Positions 8,549 to 16,462 of a DNA stretch of 64,000 nt are shown here, in pieces. Location of the stretch: assembly GCF_016745505.1 (NCBI RefSeq), contig NZ_JAERUC010000191.1:1-64000 (forward strand). The letters run 5' to 3'. Position numbers and translations under genes: made by a program. How positions within the stretch are numbered: position 1 is the stretch's first letter; every line of letters starts with the position of its first letter. The notes under the pieces are model-generated. The model was given only the letters and a program-made list of their open reading frames with translations, made no database searches and was not told the origin of the DNA. Origin of the DNA: Streptomyces silvae (GTDB lineage Bacteria > Actinomycetota > Actinomycetes > Streptomycetales > Streptomycetaceae).

Positions 8549-9526
8549 ATGGACTGGCTGAAAAACCTTCCCGTCATCGGGCCGCTCGTCGCACGGCTGA
8601 TGGAGACGCACGCCTGGCGCTCCTACGAGACGCTGGACCGGGTCCACTGGACCAGGCTCGCCGCGGCGATCACCTTTCTCAGCTTCCTGGCGCTCTTCCC
8701 GCTGATCGCCGTCGGTGCCGCCATCGGCGCCGCCCTGCTCTCGCCCCGGCAGCTCGACAAGATCGAGGACAAGCTCGCCGAGCAGGTGCCGGGGATCTCC
8801 GACCAGCTCGGCATCGACAACCTCGTGGCCCACGCGGGCACGGTGGGTGTCGTCGCCGGTGCGCTGCTGCTCTTCACCGGCATCGGCTGGGTCGGCTCGA
8901 TGCGGGACTGTCTGCGCGCCGTGTGGGAGAAGGACGACGTGGACGAGGGGAACCCCGTCGTCCGCAAGCTGAAGGACGCCGGTCTGCTGCTCGGCCTCGG
9001 CGGGGCGGCGCTCGTGACCCTCGCCGTCTCCACCGTGGCGTCCACGGCCATCGGCTGGACGGCCGACCGCCTGGGCATCCCCGAGAACGGTGTGGGCGGG
9101 GTGCTGCTCCAGGTGGCCGCCGTGGCCGTCGCCATCTGCGCGGACTTCCTGATCCTGGTCTACATGCTGACCCTGCTGCCCGGGGTGGAGCCGCCGCGCC
9201 GCCGGGTGATCGTGGCCGGGCTGGTCGGCGCGGTCGGCTTCGAGCTCCTCAAGCTGCTGCTCGGCAGCTATATGCGGGACGTCGCGTCGAAGAGCATGTA
9301 CGGCGCGTTCGGCGTCCCGATCGCCCTCCTCCTCTGGATCAACTTCAGCGCGAAGCTGCTGCTGGTCTGCGCCGCCTGGACGGCGACGCCGAGCAAGGAC
9401 GAGGGCGAGGCCGAGGGCGACGCCGAGGGCGGGAGCACCGCGGTAGGAGCCGGGAAGGACGCCGGCGGCGGCGTCAGCGGCGCGGGAGGCGACGCGCCAG
9501 GTCCGGCAGGGGCCAGCGCCGGTTGA
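8549..9526 (+). CDS. YihY/BrkB family inner-membrane protein
   Basis: A 325-residue polytopic membrane protein of the YihY/virulence-factor-BrkB family, formerly mis-called ribonuclease BN. About six hydrophobic segments can be seen, e.g. FLSFLALFPLIAVGAAIGAAL, VGVVAGALLLFTGIGWVGSM, LLLGLGGAALVTLAV and FLILVYMLTLLPG, together with the family block YMRDVASKSMYGAFGVPIALLLWINFSAKLLL. Its biochemical function is unknown; it is often proposed to be a transporter. The C-terminal ~45 residues are a Gly/Ala/Glu-rich cytoplasmic tail. The last 53 bases overlap the end of the convergent carboxypeptidase gene. Confidence 0.92.
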   Translation: MDWLKNLPVIGPLVARLMETHAWRSYETLDRVHWTRLAAAITFLSFLALFPLIAVGAAIGAALLSPRQLDKIEDKLAEQVPGISDQLGIDNLVAHAGTVGVVAGALLLFTGIGWVGSMRDCLRAVWEKDDVDEGNPVVRKLKDAGLLLGLGGAALVTLAVSTVASTAIGWTADRLGIPENGVGGVLLQVAAVAVAICADFLILVYMLTLLPGVEPPRRRVIVAGLVGAVGFELLKLLLGSYMRDVASKSMYGAFGVPIALLLWINFSAKLLLVCAAWTATPSKDEGEAEGDAEGGSTAVGAGKDAGGGVSGAGGDAPGPAGASAG

Positions 9527-10721
9527 CCAGGAAGACCCCGGCCGCCAGGACCACCAGCACACCGCCGACGACCGACAGCGCGGTCCAGACCCCGCTGGAG
9601 CCCGCCGGGGCGGCCGTGGCCGCCGCGGCCGCGTGCTGCTTCTTCGCGTCCTTGGCCGCACCCGCCGCGGGCTCGGAGCCCTTGGCGGCCACGGCGGACC
9701 TCGGCGGTACGAGCTCGCCGACCGGGGTCACCTTGCCGTCGGAGGCGAAACCCCAGTCGAGCAGGTGGGCGGCCTCCTTGTAGACGGCGTGGCTCTCCTC
9801 GGACGACGGGTTCATGACGGTCACCAGCAGCACCTTCCCGTCGCGCTCGGCGATCCCCGTGAAGGTGTTGCCCGCGTGTGTGGTGTAGCCGTTCTTGACG
9901 CCCGCGATGCCCTTGTACGGATCCACCCCGGTGTCGCCGGTGATCAGCCGGTTGGTGTTCTGGATCTCGAAGGTCTCCCGCTTCTTGCCCTTCTTCTGCT
10001 CGCCGGGGAACTCCGCCGTCGCCGTCGCGGCGTACTCCCGGAAGTCCGCCTTCTGCATCCCGCTCCGGGCGAACAGCGTCAGGTCGTACGCGCTGGACAC
10101 CTGCCGCGGGGCGTCGTAGCCGTCGGGCGAGACGACCGTCGTGTCCAGGGCCTGGAGCTCCTCGGCGTGCCGCTGCATCGCGGCGACCGTCGCCGGCACA
10201 CCGCCGTACATCTCGGAGAGCACGTGCACCGCGTCGTTGCCGGAGCGCAGGAACACCCCGAGCCACAGGTCGTGGACCGTGTAGGAGTGGTCCTCCTTGA
10301 CGCCCACGAGGCTGCTTCCCTCGCCGACGCCGGAGAGCTCGTCCTCGGTGACCAGGTGGGTCAGGGTCTTCGGCTGCAGCGCGGGCAGGACCGTGTCGGC
10401 GAAGAGCATCTTCAGGGTGGACGCGGGCGGCAGCCGCCAGTGAGCGTTGTGCGACGCGAGCACATCCCCGCTCTCCGCGTCGGCGACGATCCACGACCGT
10501 GCGGTGAGCTCCTTCGGCAGGACCGGGGCGCCTGGGCCCAGGGCGACCTGGGTGCCCACCTCGCCCAGCCGCGCGCCGCCCACGGTCGACATCTGACCGC
10601 TCGGCTTCGGCTGTTTGTCGTCGGTCTTGTCCTTGTCGGCTGCCCCTGCGGGACTGACGACAGATACGGACAGCAACGCGGCAGAGAGGACCGTCATTAC
10701 GGTCTTTTTCAGAGCAGGCAC
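9474..10721 (-). CDS. dacA: D-alanyl-D-alanine carboxypeptidase (S11 family, PBP5-like)
   Basis: A 415-residue secreted serine peptidase that trims the terminal D-Ala from peptidoglycan pentapeptides. The three penicilloyl-transferase motifs are clear: S-T-L-K (in PPASTLKMLFADTVLPAL), S-G-N (LRSGNDAVHVLSE) and K-N-G (GVKNGYTTHAGNTFTG) in place of K-T-G. The N-terminus has a signal peptide (KKTVMTVLSAALLSVSVVSPAGA). The C-terminus has one membrane span (VVGGVLVVLAAGVFLV) followed by Arg-rich residues, giving a tail-anchored outer-face enzyme. The start is taken as GTG at 10721, placing two lysines before the signal core; ATG at 10697 is an alternative. The 3' end overlaps the BrkB gene by 53 bases. 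Confidence 0.93.
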   Translation of the reverse strand: MPALKKTVMTVLSAALLSVSVVSPAGAADKDKTDDKQPKPSGQMSTVGGARLGEVGTQVALGPGAPVLPKELTARSWIVADAESGDVLASHNAHWRLPPASTLKMLFADTVLPALQPKTLTHLVTEDELSGVGEGSSLVGVKEDHSYTVHDLWLGVFLRSGNDAVHVLSEMYGGVPATVAAMQRHAEELQALDTTVVSPDGYDAPRQVSSAYDLTLFARSGMQKADFREYAATATAEFPGEQKKGKKRETFEIQNTNRLITGDTGVDPYKGIAGVKNGYTTHAGNTFTGIAERDGKVLLVTVMNPSSEESHAVYKEAAHLLDWGFASDGKVTPVGELVPPRSAVAAKGSEPAAGAAKDAKKQHAAAAATAAPAGSSGVWTALSVVGGVLVVLAAGVFLVNRRWPLPDLARRLPRR

Positions 10722-10842
10722 GGTCGGAAACGTACATGGCCTTGCTGAGGATGGGGATATGGATGGCCTGACCCGCCGTGCATACCGCCGGGACAGCCCA
10801 CCCCGGGCGATCGGGCGCGAGGGCGGCGGCGATACTGAACCC

Positions 10843-11088
10843 ATGAAGCTCAGCCGCCCCGTCTCCTGGTTCCTGCTCGTCTTCGGAGCGTGGAGCTGGG
10901 TCATCTGGGTCACCTTTGTCAAGAATCTGTGGAAGGACGGCAGCGGGCTCGCGTTCGACGACGCGGGAGACCCGACCGCCTACTTCTGGGTCCATCTCCT
11001 GCTGGCCGTCACCTCGTTTCTTCTGGGGACGGCTGTGGGGGTCATCGGGTTCCGTGGCGTCAGGGCTTTGCGTCGCGAAGGCAGATGA
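10843..11088 (+). CDS. Small two-TM membrane protein (SCO4848 family)
   Basis: An 81-residue protein with two hydrophobic helices, about residues 6-26 (VSWFLLVFGAWSWVIWVTFV) and 48-68 (FWVHLLLAVTSFLLGTAVGV), separated by a short acidic loop and ending in a basic tail (RALRREGR). It matches my memory of a small family found in Streptomyces beside the same carboxypeptidase gene. No catalytic motif is visible and the function is unknown. The ATG is at 10843; the frame is open further upstream but that part overlaps the carboxypeptidase signal peptide on the other strand. Confidence 0.82.
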   Translation: MKLSRPVSWFLLVFGAWSWVIWVTFVKNLWKDGSGLAFDDAGDPTAYFWVHLLLAVTSFLLGTAVGVIGFRGVRALRREGR

Positions 11089-11142
11089 CGGCCCTGGTGC
11101 GGGCGGCCGTCCGTACATGATCGTTTCAGTGGGGGAGCGTAC

Positions 11143-12441
11143 GTGGTCGTGGTCTTCGTACTGGTGGCGGTCGCGGTTCTCGCGCTGCTGGCCGGGGTGC
11201 ACCGGTATGTGTGGCGCCGGCTGATCGGTGACACGACGGCGAAGGGCAGCCTCGTGCGCCGCGTGGGCACCGTCGCCGCCTTCGTGCTGCCGCTGCTCAC
11301 CGTCGGGGCCTTCGTCTCCAGCCGCTCCGGGGTGCCCTTCCCGGTGCAGCAGGTGCTCGCCTGGCCCGGCTACCTCTGGCTGGCCGCCCTCCTCTATCTG
11401 ACCCTGGCGCTGCTGGTGGGAGAGGCCGTCAGGCCCCTCCTGAGCCGGTTCCTCGCCCGCAGGGCCGCCGCACGGCAGGCGCCGCCCGTGGACGTCTCCG
11501 CCGGCGCCCCGCCCGTCCAGGTCCCCGCCGCGGCCGAACCGGGCCCCGCGACGGACGACAGCACCCGTACGGACCCCGCGCCGGACACCGAGGCCCCCGC
11601 CCCGCCCGTCGCCGACCCCTCGCGACGGCTGTTCGTCGCCCGCGCCGTCGGCGGCGCGGCGGCCCTGGCCGGCCTCGGCACGGTCGGCCTCGGCACCTAC
11701 GGCGTGCTGCGCGGCCCCCGCACCAAGCGGATCACCGTCCGGCTCGCCGGGCTGCCGCGCTCCGCCCACGGCTTCCGGATCGCCATGGTCAGCGACATCC
11801 ACCTCGGCCCCATCCTGGGCCGCGCCCACACCCGGCGCGTCGTCGACGCGATCAACGCCACCAGCCCCGACCTGGTCGCCGTCGTCGGGGACCTCGTCGA
11901 CGGATCGGTCGCCGACCTCGGCCCCGCGGCGGAGCCGCTCGCCGGGCTGGAGGCCCGCCACGGCAGCTACTTCGTCACCGGCAACCACGAGTACTTCTCC
12001 GGCGCCGCCGAATGGGTCGACCACGTACGCGAACTGGGGCTGCACCCGCTGGAGAACGCCCGCGTGGAGATCGCCGGCTTCGACCTCGCCGGGGTCAACG
12101 ACGTGGCGGGCGAGAGCGAGGGCCAGGGCCCGGACTTCGCCCGCGCGCTCGGCGACCGGGACCGCGGCCGCGCCTCCGTCCTGCTCGCGCACCAGCCCGT
12201 CGTCATCGACGACGCCGTCGAGTACGGCGTGGGCCTCCAGCTCTCCGGCCACACCCACGGGGGCCAGCTCTGGCCCGGGAACCTGGTGGCGGAGCTCGCC
12301 AACCCGACCGTGGCCGGATACGAACGCTACGGCGACACCCAGCTGTACGTCTCGCGCGGAGCGGGCGCCTGGGGGCCGCCCGTGCGGGTCGGCGCCCCGT
12401 CCGACATCACCGTGGTGGAGCTCGCTTCCCCGCAGGCCTGA
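11143..12441 (+). CDS. Membrane metallophosphoesterase (calcineurin-like, YkuE/YaeI type)
   Basis: A 432-residue protein with an N-terminal membrane part (about four helices in residues 1-110), a Pro/Ala-rich linker (residues 115-160), a further hydrophobic segment, and a C-terminal calcineurin-like phosphoesterase domain. All metal-site blocks are present: MVSDIHLGPI (D-x-H), VVGDLVDGS (GD-x-x-D), VTGNHEYF (G-N-H-E), LLAHQP and LSGHTHGGQLWPGN (G-H-x-H). Relatives hydrolyse lipid A precursors or phospholipid head groups; here the substrate is unknown, but the domain should face the wall side. The start is GTG at 11143 after a GGGGGAG site. It follows the small SCO4848-type gene in the same direction. 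Confidence 0.92.
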   Translation: MVVVFVLVAVAVLALLAGVHRYVWRRLIGDTTAKGSLVRRVGTVAAFVLPLLTVGAFVSSRSGVPFPVQQVLAWPGYLWLAALLYLTLALLVGEAVRPLLSRFLARRAAARQAPPVDVSAGAPPVQVPAAAEPGPATDDSTRTDPAPDTEAPAPPVADPSRRLFVARAVGGAAALAGLGTVGLGTYGVLRGPRTKRITVRLAGLPRSAHGFRIAMVSDIHLGPILGRAHTRRVVDAINATSPDLVAVVGDLVDGSVADLGPAAEPLAGLEARHGSYFVTGNHEYFSGAAEWVDHVRELGLHPLENARVEIAGFDLAGVNDVAGESEGQGPDFARALGDRDRGRASVLLAHQPVVIDDAVEYGVGLQLSGHTHGGQLWPGNLVAELANPTVAGYERYGDTQLYVSRGAGAWGPPVRVGAPSDITVVELASPQA

Positions 12442-12575
12442 ACCCGAAACCTGTGAACGTTCAACCTGGTCTTCCATATGTGAATATCGTGTGATTAGGT
12501 GAGGTCGAACATGCGGCGGTGATGTGCCTCTCTGTGCACGCGAGCCGGGGTGGGGTTGGCAAGGGAGCACGGCAC

Positions 12576-14129
12576 ATGCGGTTCATCCGTCTACGGATTC
12601 TCGCAATTCTGGCGGTATTGGTCATCGCGGGCGTCGGCGCCTGGCAGTTGCTCCCCTCGGACGACGAGAACCTGACCCCGATCACGGTCGGTACGTCCGA
12701 CGAGGTCACCTCGCTGGACCCGGCCGGTGCGTACGACGCCGGTTCCTGGGCGATCTACAGCAACCTCTACCAGTCCCTGATGACGTTCAAGTCCGGGGCG
12801 GTCGTGCCGGAACCGGACGCGGCCGAGAACTGCGGCTTCATCGGCCAGAAGCTCCAGACGTACCAGTGCAAGCTCCGGGACGACCTGACCTTCTCCAACG
12901 GCCGCAAGATCACGGCCGCGGACGTCAAGTACTCCTTCGACCGCATGCTGAAGATCAAGGCGGACGCGGGCCCCTCGGTGCTGTTCCCCAGCCTCGACAC
13001 CATCGTGACCGAGGGCCGCACGATCACCTTCAACCTCTCGGCCCGGGACGCGACGTTCCCGCAGAAGCTGGCCACGGGCGCCGGGTCCATCGTCGACCCC
13101 ACGCAGTACCCGAAGGACAAGCTCCGCTCGGACGACCAGGTCGACGGCTCCGGCCCGTACACCCTGAAGTCCTTCGAGTCCGGTGTCCGCGCCGAGCTGG
13201 TGCCCAACCCTGCGTACAAGGGCGCGATCAAGGGCACCGGCGCCCCGGTCGACATCCGCTACTTCGAGGGGTCCGAGGCGCTCAAGGCGGCCTGGACCGC
13301 CGGGGACGTCGACGTCACGCACCGTCAGCTGCCCTCCGAGCAGCTCGCCGAGCTGGACCCGAGCGCCTCCGATCAGCGCGTCACCGAGGCGGACAGCGCC
13401 GAGATCCGCAACCTCGTCTTCAACGTCCGGGACGACTCGGCCCTCGCGGACAAGAAGGTCCGCCAGGCCGTCGCCTGGCTCATCGACCGCGGGCCGCTGG
13501 TCACCAAGGTCTACCGGAACACCGTCGAACCGCTCTACTCGCTGATCCCGCAGGGCTACATCGGGCACAGCACCCCCTTCTTCGACTCCTACCCGCAGCC
13601 TGACCCGAAGCGGGCCAGGACACTGATGGAGGAGGCCGGGGTGGACCTTCCGCTGCACATCACCTTCGCCCACCGCGACGACGACGCCAACAAGGAGGAG
13701 TCCACCGAGCTGGTCCGCCAGCTGGAGAAGGACGGACTCTTCAAGGTCACCGAGAAGGCCGTGGAGTGGCAGGCCTTCCAGAAGGGCTACGCGGCCGGTG
13801 AGTACGACGCGTACACCGTGGGCTGGCTCCCGGACTACCCGGACCCCGACACCTTCAGCCAGCCGCTGGTCGGCCGTGACAGCTCCCTCCACAACGGCTA
13901 CACCAGCGCGAAGATGGACGCGCTGATCGCCTCCACGCAGCAGTACAGCGACCGGGGCCGGACCTCGGCCGACTTCAAGGAGCTGCAGCAGCTCGTCGGC
14001 CAGGACGTCCCGCTGGTCCCGCTGTGGCAGAAGAAGGACTACGTCGTCAGCAAGCAGTCCGTGTCCGGGTCCCAGTACCTCTCCGACGGCACCGGGATCT
14101 GGCGGCTCTGGGAACTCAGCTGGATCTGA
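12576..14129 (+). CDS. Oligopeptide-type ABC transporter substrate-binding protein, membrane-anchored
   Basis: A 517-residue family 5 (OppA/DppA-like) extracellular solute-binding protein. Family blocks are ITVGTSDEVTSLDPAGAYDAGSWAIY near the N-terminus, LTFSNGRKITAADVKYSFDRML, VDGSGPYTLKSF and the C-terminal GWLPDYPDPDTFSQPL. The N-terminus (RLRILAILAVLVIAGVGAWQLLP) is hydrophobic but has no lipobox cysteine, so it is held by a signal anchor rather than a lipid. No permease or ATPase gene is nearby, so it is an orphan binding protein that must work with a transporter elsewhere or act as a sensor. The ATG at 12576 is chosen over upstream in-frame ATGs because AAGGGAG lies 8 bases before it. 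Confidence 0.92.
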   Translation: MRFIRLRILAILAVLVIAGVGAWQLLPSDDENLTPITVGTSDEVTSLDPAGAYDAGSWAIYSNLYQSLMTFKSGAVVPEPDAAENCGFIGQKLQTYQCKLRDDLTFSNGRKITAADVKYSFDRMLKIKADAGPSVLFPSLDTIVTEGRTITFNLSARDATFPQKLATGAGSIVDPTQYPKDKLRSDDQVDGSGPYTLKSFESGVRAELVPNPAYKGAIKGTGAPVDIRYFEGSEALKAAWTAGDVDVTHRQLPSEQLAELDPSASDQRVTEADSAEIRNLVFNVRDDSALADKKVRQAVAWLIDRGPLVTKVYRNTVEPLYSLIPQGYIGHSTPFFDSYPQPDPKRARTLMEEAGVDLPLHITFAHRDDDANKEESTELVRQLEKDGLFKVTEKAVEWQAFQKGYAAGEYDAYTVGWLPDYPDPDTFSQPLVGRDSSLHNGYTSAKMDALIASTQQYSDRGRTSADFKELQQLVGQDVPLVPLWQKKDYVVSKQSVSGSQYLSDGTGIWRLWELSWI

Positions 14130-14889
14130 CGTCCCGCGCCCCGCGCGAGGACGCCCCCGGCAGGAACTCCACCAGCACGTCGTGGACCTGCCGCACGAGC
14201 GGTCGCAGCACCCGGAAGCGGGAGAGCGCGATCGCCCGCGCGGCGATCGGCGCGGTACGCTCGACGAGCCGGCGGCTGCGCTCCGTGCCCTCGGACCGGT
14301 CGTAGACCCAGAACAGCACCAGGCCCATCTGCATCAGCCACATCAACTGCGGCAGCAGTGCGGCCAGTTCCGGGTCCGCCTTGACCGAGGAACCCGACAG
14401 ACAGCGCTCGTGCACCGAGATGACCGCGTCGCGGGCCGCGGCCGAGTCCTCCGAGAAGGGGGAGAGCGGGCTGTCCGGGTCCGCGGCGTTCTTGAAGAAC
14501 TGCGCGGCGAAGCGGTGGTACGGACCGGCCACGTCCAGCCAGCCCAGCAGCACACCCCTGATGCGTACGGCGAGATCCGCGTCCCCGGCCAGCACGGGCT
14601 GCACCGCCGTCTCGTGCTCGGCGGCGATCCGGTCGTAGAAGCCCTGGACCAGGTGCTCCTTGGACGAGAAGTAGTAGTACGCGTTCCCGACCGAGACGCC
14701 CGCCTCCTGGGCGATCGCCCGCATCGTCGTACGGTCGTAGCCGCGTTCCTCGAAGAGCCGCAGCGCCGTCTCCAGGATGAGGGTGCGGGTCTGCTCGCTC
14801 TTCGGCGCCTTGGACTTCCCGGCCGCCCCGTCGCCTCCGGCCGGCTCGGAGCCGTCCGCGTCCGCCACGTTCTTCTCTTGCTTCACCAC
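14116..14889 (-). CDS. TetR/AcrR family transcriptional regulator
   Basis: A 257-residue TetR-type repressor. After a ~28-residue Lys/Gly/Ala-rich extension comes the helix-turn-helix domain TRTLILETALRLFEERGYDRTTMRAIAQEAGVSVGNAYYYFSSKEHLV, split as recognised around residues 34-80. The C-terminal ligand domain carries an MWLMQMGLVLFWVYDRSEG segment. The start is GTG at 14889; a second GTG at 14886 is equally possible. The 3' end overlaps the end of the convergent binding-protein gene by 14 bases. Its target is not evident; both neighbours are convergent or codirectional rather than divergent. Confidence 0.92.
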   Translation of the reverse strand: MVKQEKNVADADGSEPAGGDGAAGKSKAPKSEQTRTLILETALRLFEERGYDRTTMRAIAQEAGVSVGNAYYYFSSKEHLVQGFYDRIAAEHETAVQPVLAGDADLAVRIRGVLLGWLDVAGPYHRFAAQFFKNAADPDSPLSPFSEDSAAARDAVISVHERCLSGSSVKADPELAALLPQLMWLMQMGLVLFWVYDRSEGTERSRRLVERTAPIAARAIALSRFRVLRPLVRQVHDVLVEFLPGASSRGARDVRSS

Positions 14890-14932
14890 GGTCCCAAGGC
14901 TAACCGGGCGAGGGGGAGCGGCCGGCCCGGGC

Positions 14933-15520
14933 TCAGGCGCTCATGGAACGCGCGGTGTTCACCTGCGACATGACCCAGTGGAAGGTCTCGGGCCCCGTCG
15001 CCGGGATCATCGTCTGGTGGTGCCGGCCGCCGCTGGTGACGGTGATCTGCACGAAGCCGGTCGTGCGCTTCTCCTTCATCAGGAGGAAGAGCAGACCGAC
15101 CAGGCAGAACAGCGCGAAGACGATCGCCAGCACGATGCCCACGGTCGGGATCTTCTCCTCCGTGCGCGACATGTCGGTCGCCGTCCACACCGCGCCCTTG
15201 AGCGGCAGGGTGCCCGACGGGGTCACGATGGAGTCGTTCATCACCGTGATGTCACCGAGCGAGAGCACCGGCACCCCGCCACCGCCCTGCTGGGCCGGCA
15301 GGTTGAAGCCCGGCTCGGTCGGCTGGCCGCCCGGGTAGCCGTACCCGGGACCGGGCTGTGCGGCGCCCTCAGGCAGCGGCTGCGGATAGCCGTACGCCGG
15401 AGTGGCGCCCGGCGCCGGATAGCCGTAGCCCTGGCCGTCCGGCATCGTGGGCGGATTGCCCGGCGGCTGGGGCGGGCCCCACTTGTATGAGTCGTCCGCG
15501 TACGGATTCGGATCGCTCAT
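14933..15520 (-). CDS. Conserved single-span membrane protein with Pro/Gly/Tyr-rich N-terminus
   Basis: A 195-residue protein I do not recognise by function. Residues 1-75 are low-complexity Pro/Gly/Tyr with repeated GYGYP and AYGYPQP units, typical of disordered cytoplasmic segments in streptomycete membrane proteins. A folded region follows (VPVLSLGDITVMNDSIVTPSGTLPLKGAVW), then one strong membrane span (TVGIVLAIVFALFCLVGLLFLLM) and a basic segment (KEKRTTGFVQITVTSGGRHHQTMIP). It lies between the sdh operon terminator and the TetR gene, in the same direction. The length and placement fit a gene conserved next to sdhB in Streptomyces. Confidence 0.82.
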   Translation of the reverse strand: MSDPNPYADDSYKWGPPQPPGNPPTMPDGQGYGYPAPGATPAYGYPQPLPEGAAQPGPGYGYPGGQPTEPGFNLPAQQGGGGVPVLSLGDITVMNDSIVTPSGTLPLKGAVWTATDMSRTEEKIPTVGIVLAIVFALFCLVGLLFLLMKEKRTTGFVQITVTSGGRHHQTMIPATGPETFHWVMSQVNTARSMSA

Positions 15521-15634
15521 GACGTTCCCCGTTCTCCATCAAGCCATCTGCTCCCGCGCTGTGCTGCGGCGGGAGAGGCGAGCCGGTCACCGGCTCCGCA
15601 CGACCGTACCGTCCCGGCCCGCCCGACGCACCAA

Positions 15635-15677
15635 GAGGCCCCGCTTCCCGCACGGACCGTGCGGGGAACGGGGCCTC
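15635..15677 (-). terminator. Terminator of the sdhCDAB operon
   Basis: A long GC hairpin 18 bases beyond the sdhB stop codon. The outer stem GAGGCCCCG (15635-15643) pairs with CGGGGCCTC (15669-15677). An inner stem, TTCCCGCACGG with CCGTGCGGGGAA, pairs with one bulged base around a one-base loop. It separates sdhB from the next minus-strand gene. Confidence 0.75.
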
Positions 15678-15694
15678 CGGGGCGAACGCGTGGG

Positions 15695-16462
15695 TCAGAA
15701 GCGGCGGGTGATGAGCGCGCGCTTCACTTCCTGGATCGCCTTGGTGACCTCGATGCCACGCGGGCAGGCGTCCGTGCAGTTGAACGTCGTGCGGCAACGC
15801 CACACACCGTCACGGTCGTTGAGGATCTCCAGGCGCTGCTCCCCGGCCTCGTCACGCGAGTCGAAGATGAAGCGGTGCGCGTTGACGATCGCCGCCGGGC
15901 CGAAGTACTGGCCGTCGTTCCAGAACACCGGGCACGAGGACGTGCACGCGGCGCACAGGATGCACTTGGTGGTGTCGTCGAAGCGCTCGCGGTCCTCGGG
16001 GGACTGCAGACGCTCACGCGTCGGCTCGTTCCCCTTGGTGACGAGGAACGGCATGACATCGCGGTAGGCCTGGAAGAACGGGTCCATGTCGACCACGAGG
16101 TCCTTGAGGACCGTGAGGCCCTTGATGGCCTCGACCGTGATCGGCTTCTCGGGGTTGATGTCCTTGATCAGCGTCTTGCAGGCGAGCCTGTTCTTGCCGT
16201 TGATCCGCATCGCGTCGGAGCCGCAGATGCCGTGTGCGCAGGAGCGCCGGAACGTCAGCGTGCCGTCCTGCTCCCACTTGATCTTGTGAAGGGCGTCGAG
16301 CACACGCTCCTTCGGGTCGATCGAGAGCTGGAAGTCCTGCCACTGGACCTCGTCGGAGATCTCGGGGTTGAAGCGGCGGATCCGGAACGTGGCCGTGATG
16401 TACGGGGTGTCGGCGAAGCCCGCCTCGGCCTTGTCGGTCTTGTCCAGGGTCGGGGTTGCCAT
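15695..16462 (-). CDS. sdhB: Succinate dehydrogenase iron-sulfur subunit
   Basis: The 255-residue iron-sulfur subunit of respiratory complex II, passing electrons from the SdhA flavin to the membrane quinone site. The plant-type [2Fe-2S] site is RSCAHGICGSDAMRINGKNR near residue 73; two ferredoxin-like motifs follow, CILCAACTSSCPVFW and CRTTFNCTDACPRGIEV, which bind the [4Fe-4S] and [3Fe-4S] clusters. The ATG at 16462 overlaps the sdhA stop codon by one base (TGATG), so the two are translationally coupled. It is the last gene of the sdhCDAB operon and is followed by a strong hairpin. Confidence 0.97.
   Translation of the reverse strand: MATPTLDKTDKAEAGFADTPYITATFRIRRFNPEISDEVQWQDFQLSIDPKERVLDALHKIKWEQDGTLTFRRSCAHGICGSDAMRINGKNRLACKTLIKDINPEKPITVEAIKGLTVLKDLVVDMDPFFQAYRDVMPFLVTKGNEPTRERLQSPEDRERFDDTTKCILCAACTSSCPVFWNDGQYFGPAAIVNAHRFIFDSRDEAGEQRLEILNDRDGVWRCRTTFNCTDACPRGIEVTKAIQEVKRALITRRF

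Noticed and set aside
10722..12570. Long minus-strand frame opposite the metallophosphoesterase gene
   Set aside because: Low-complexity shadow translation; the plus-strand protein has all metallophosphoesterase motifs.
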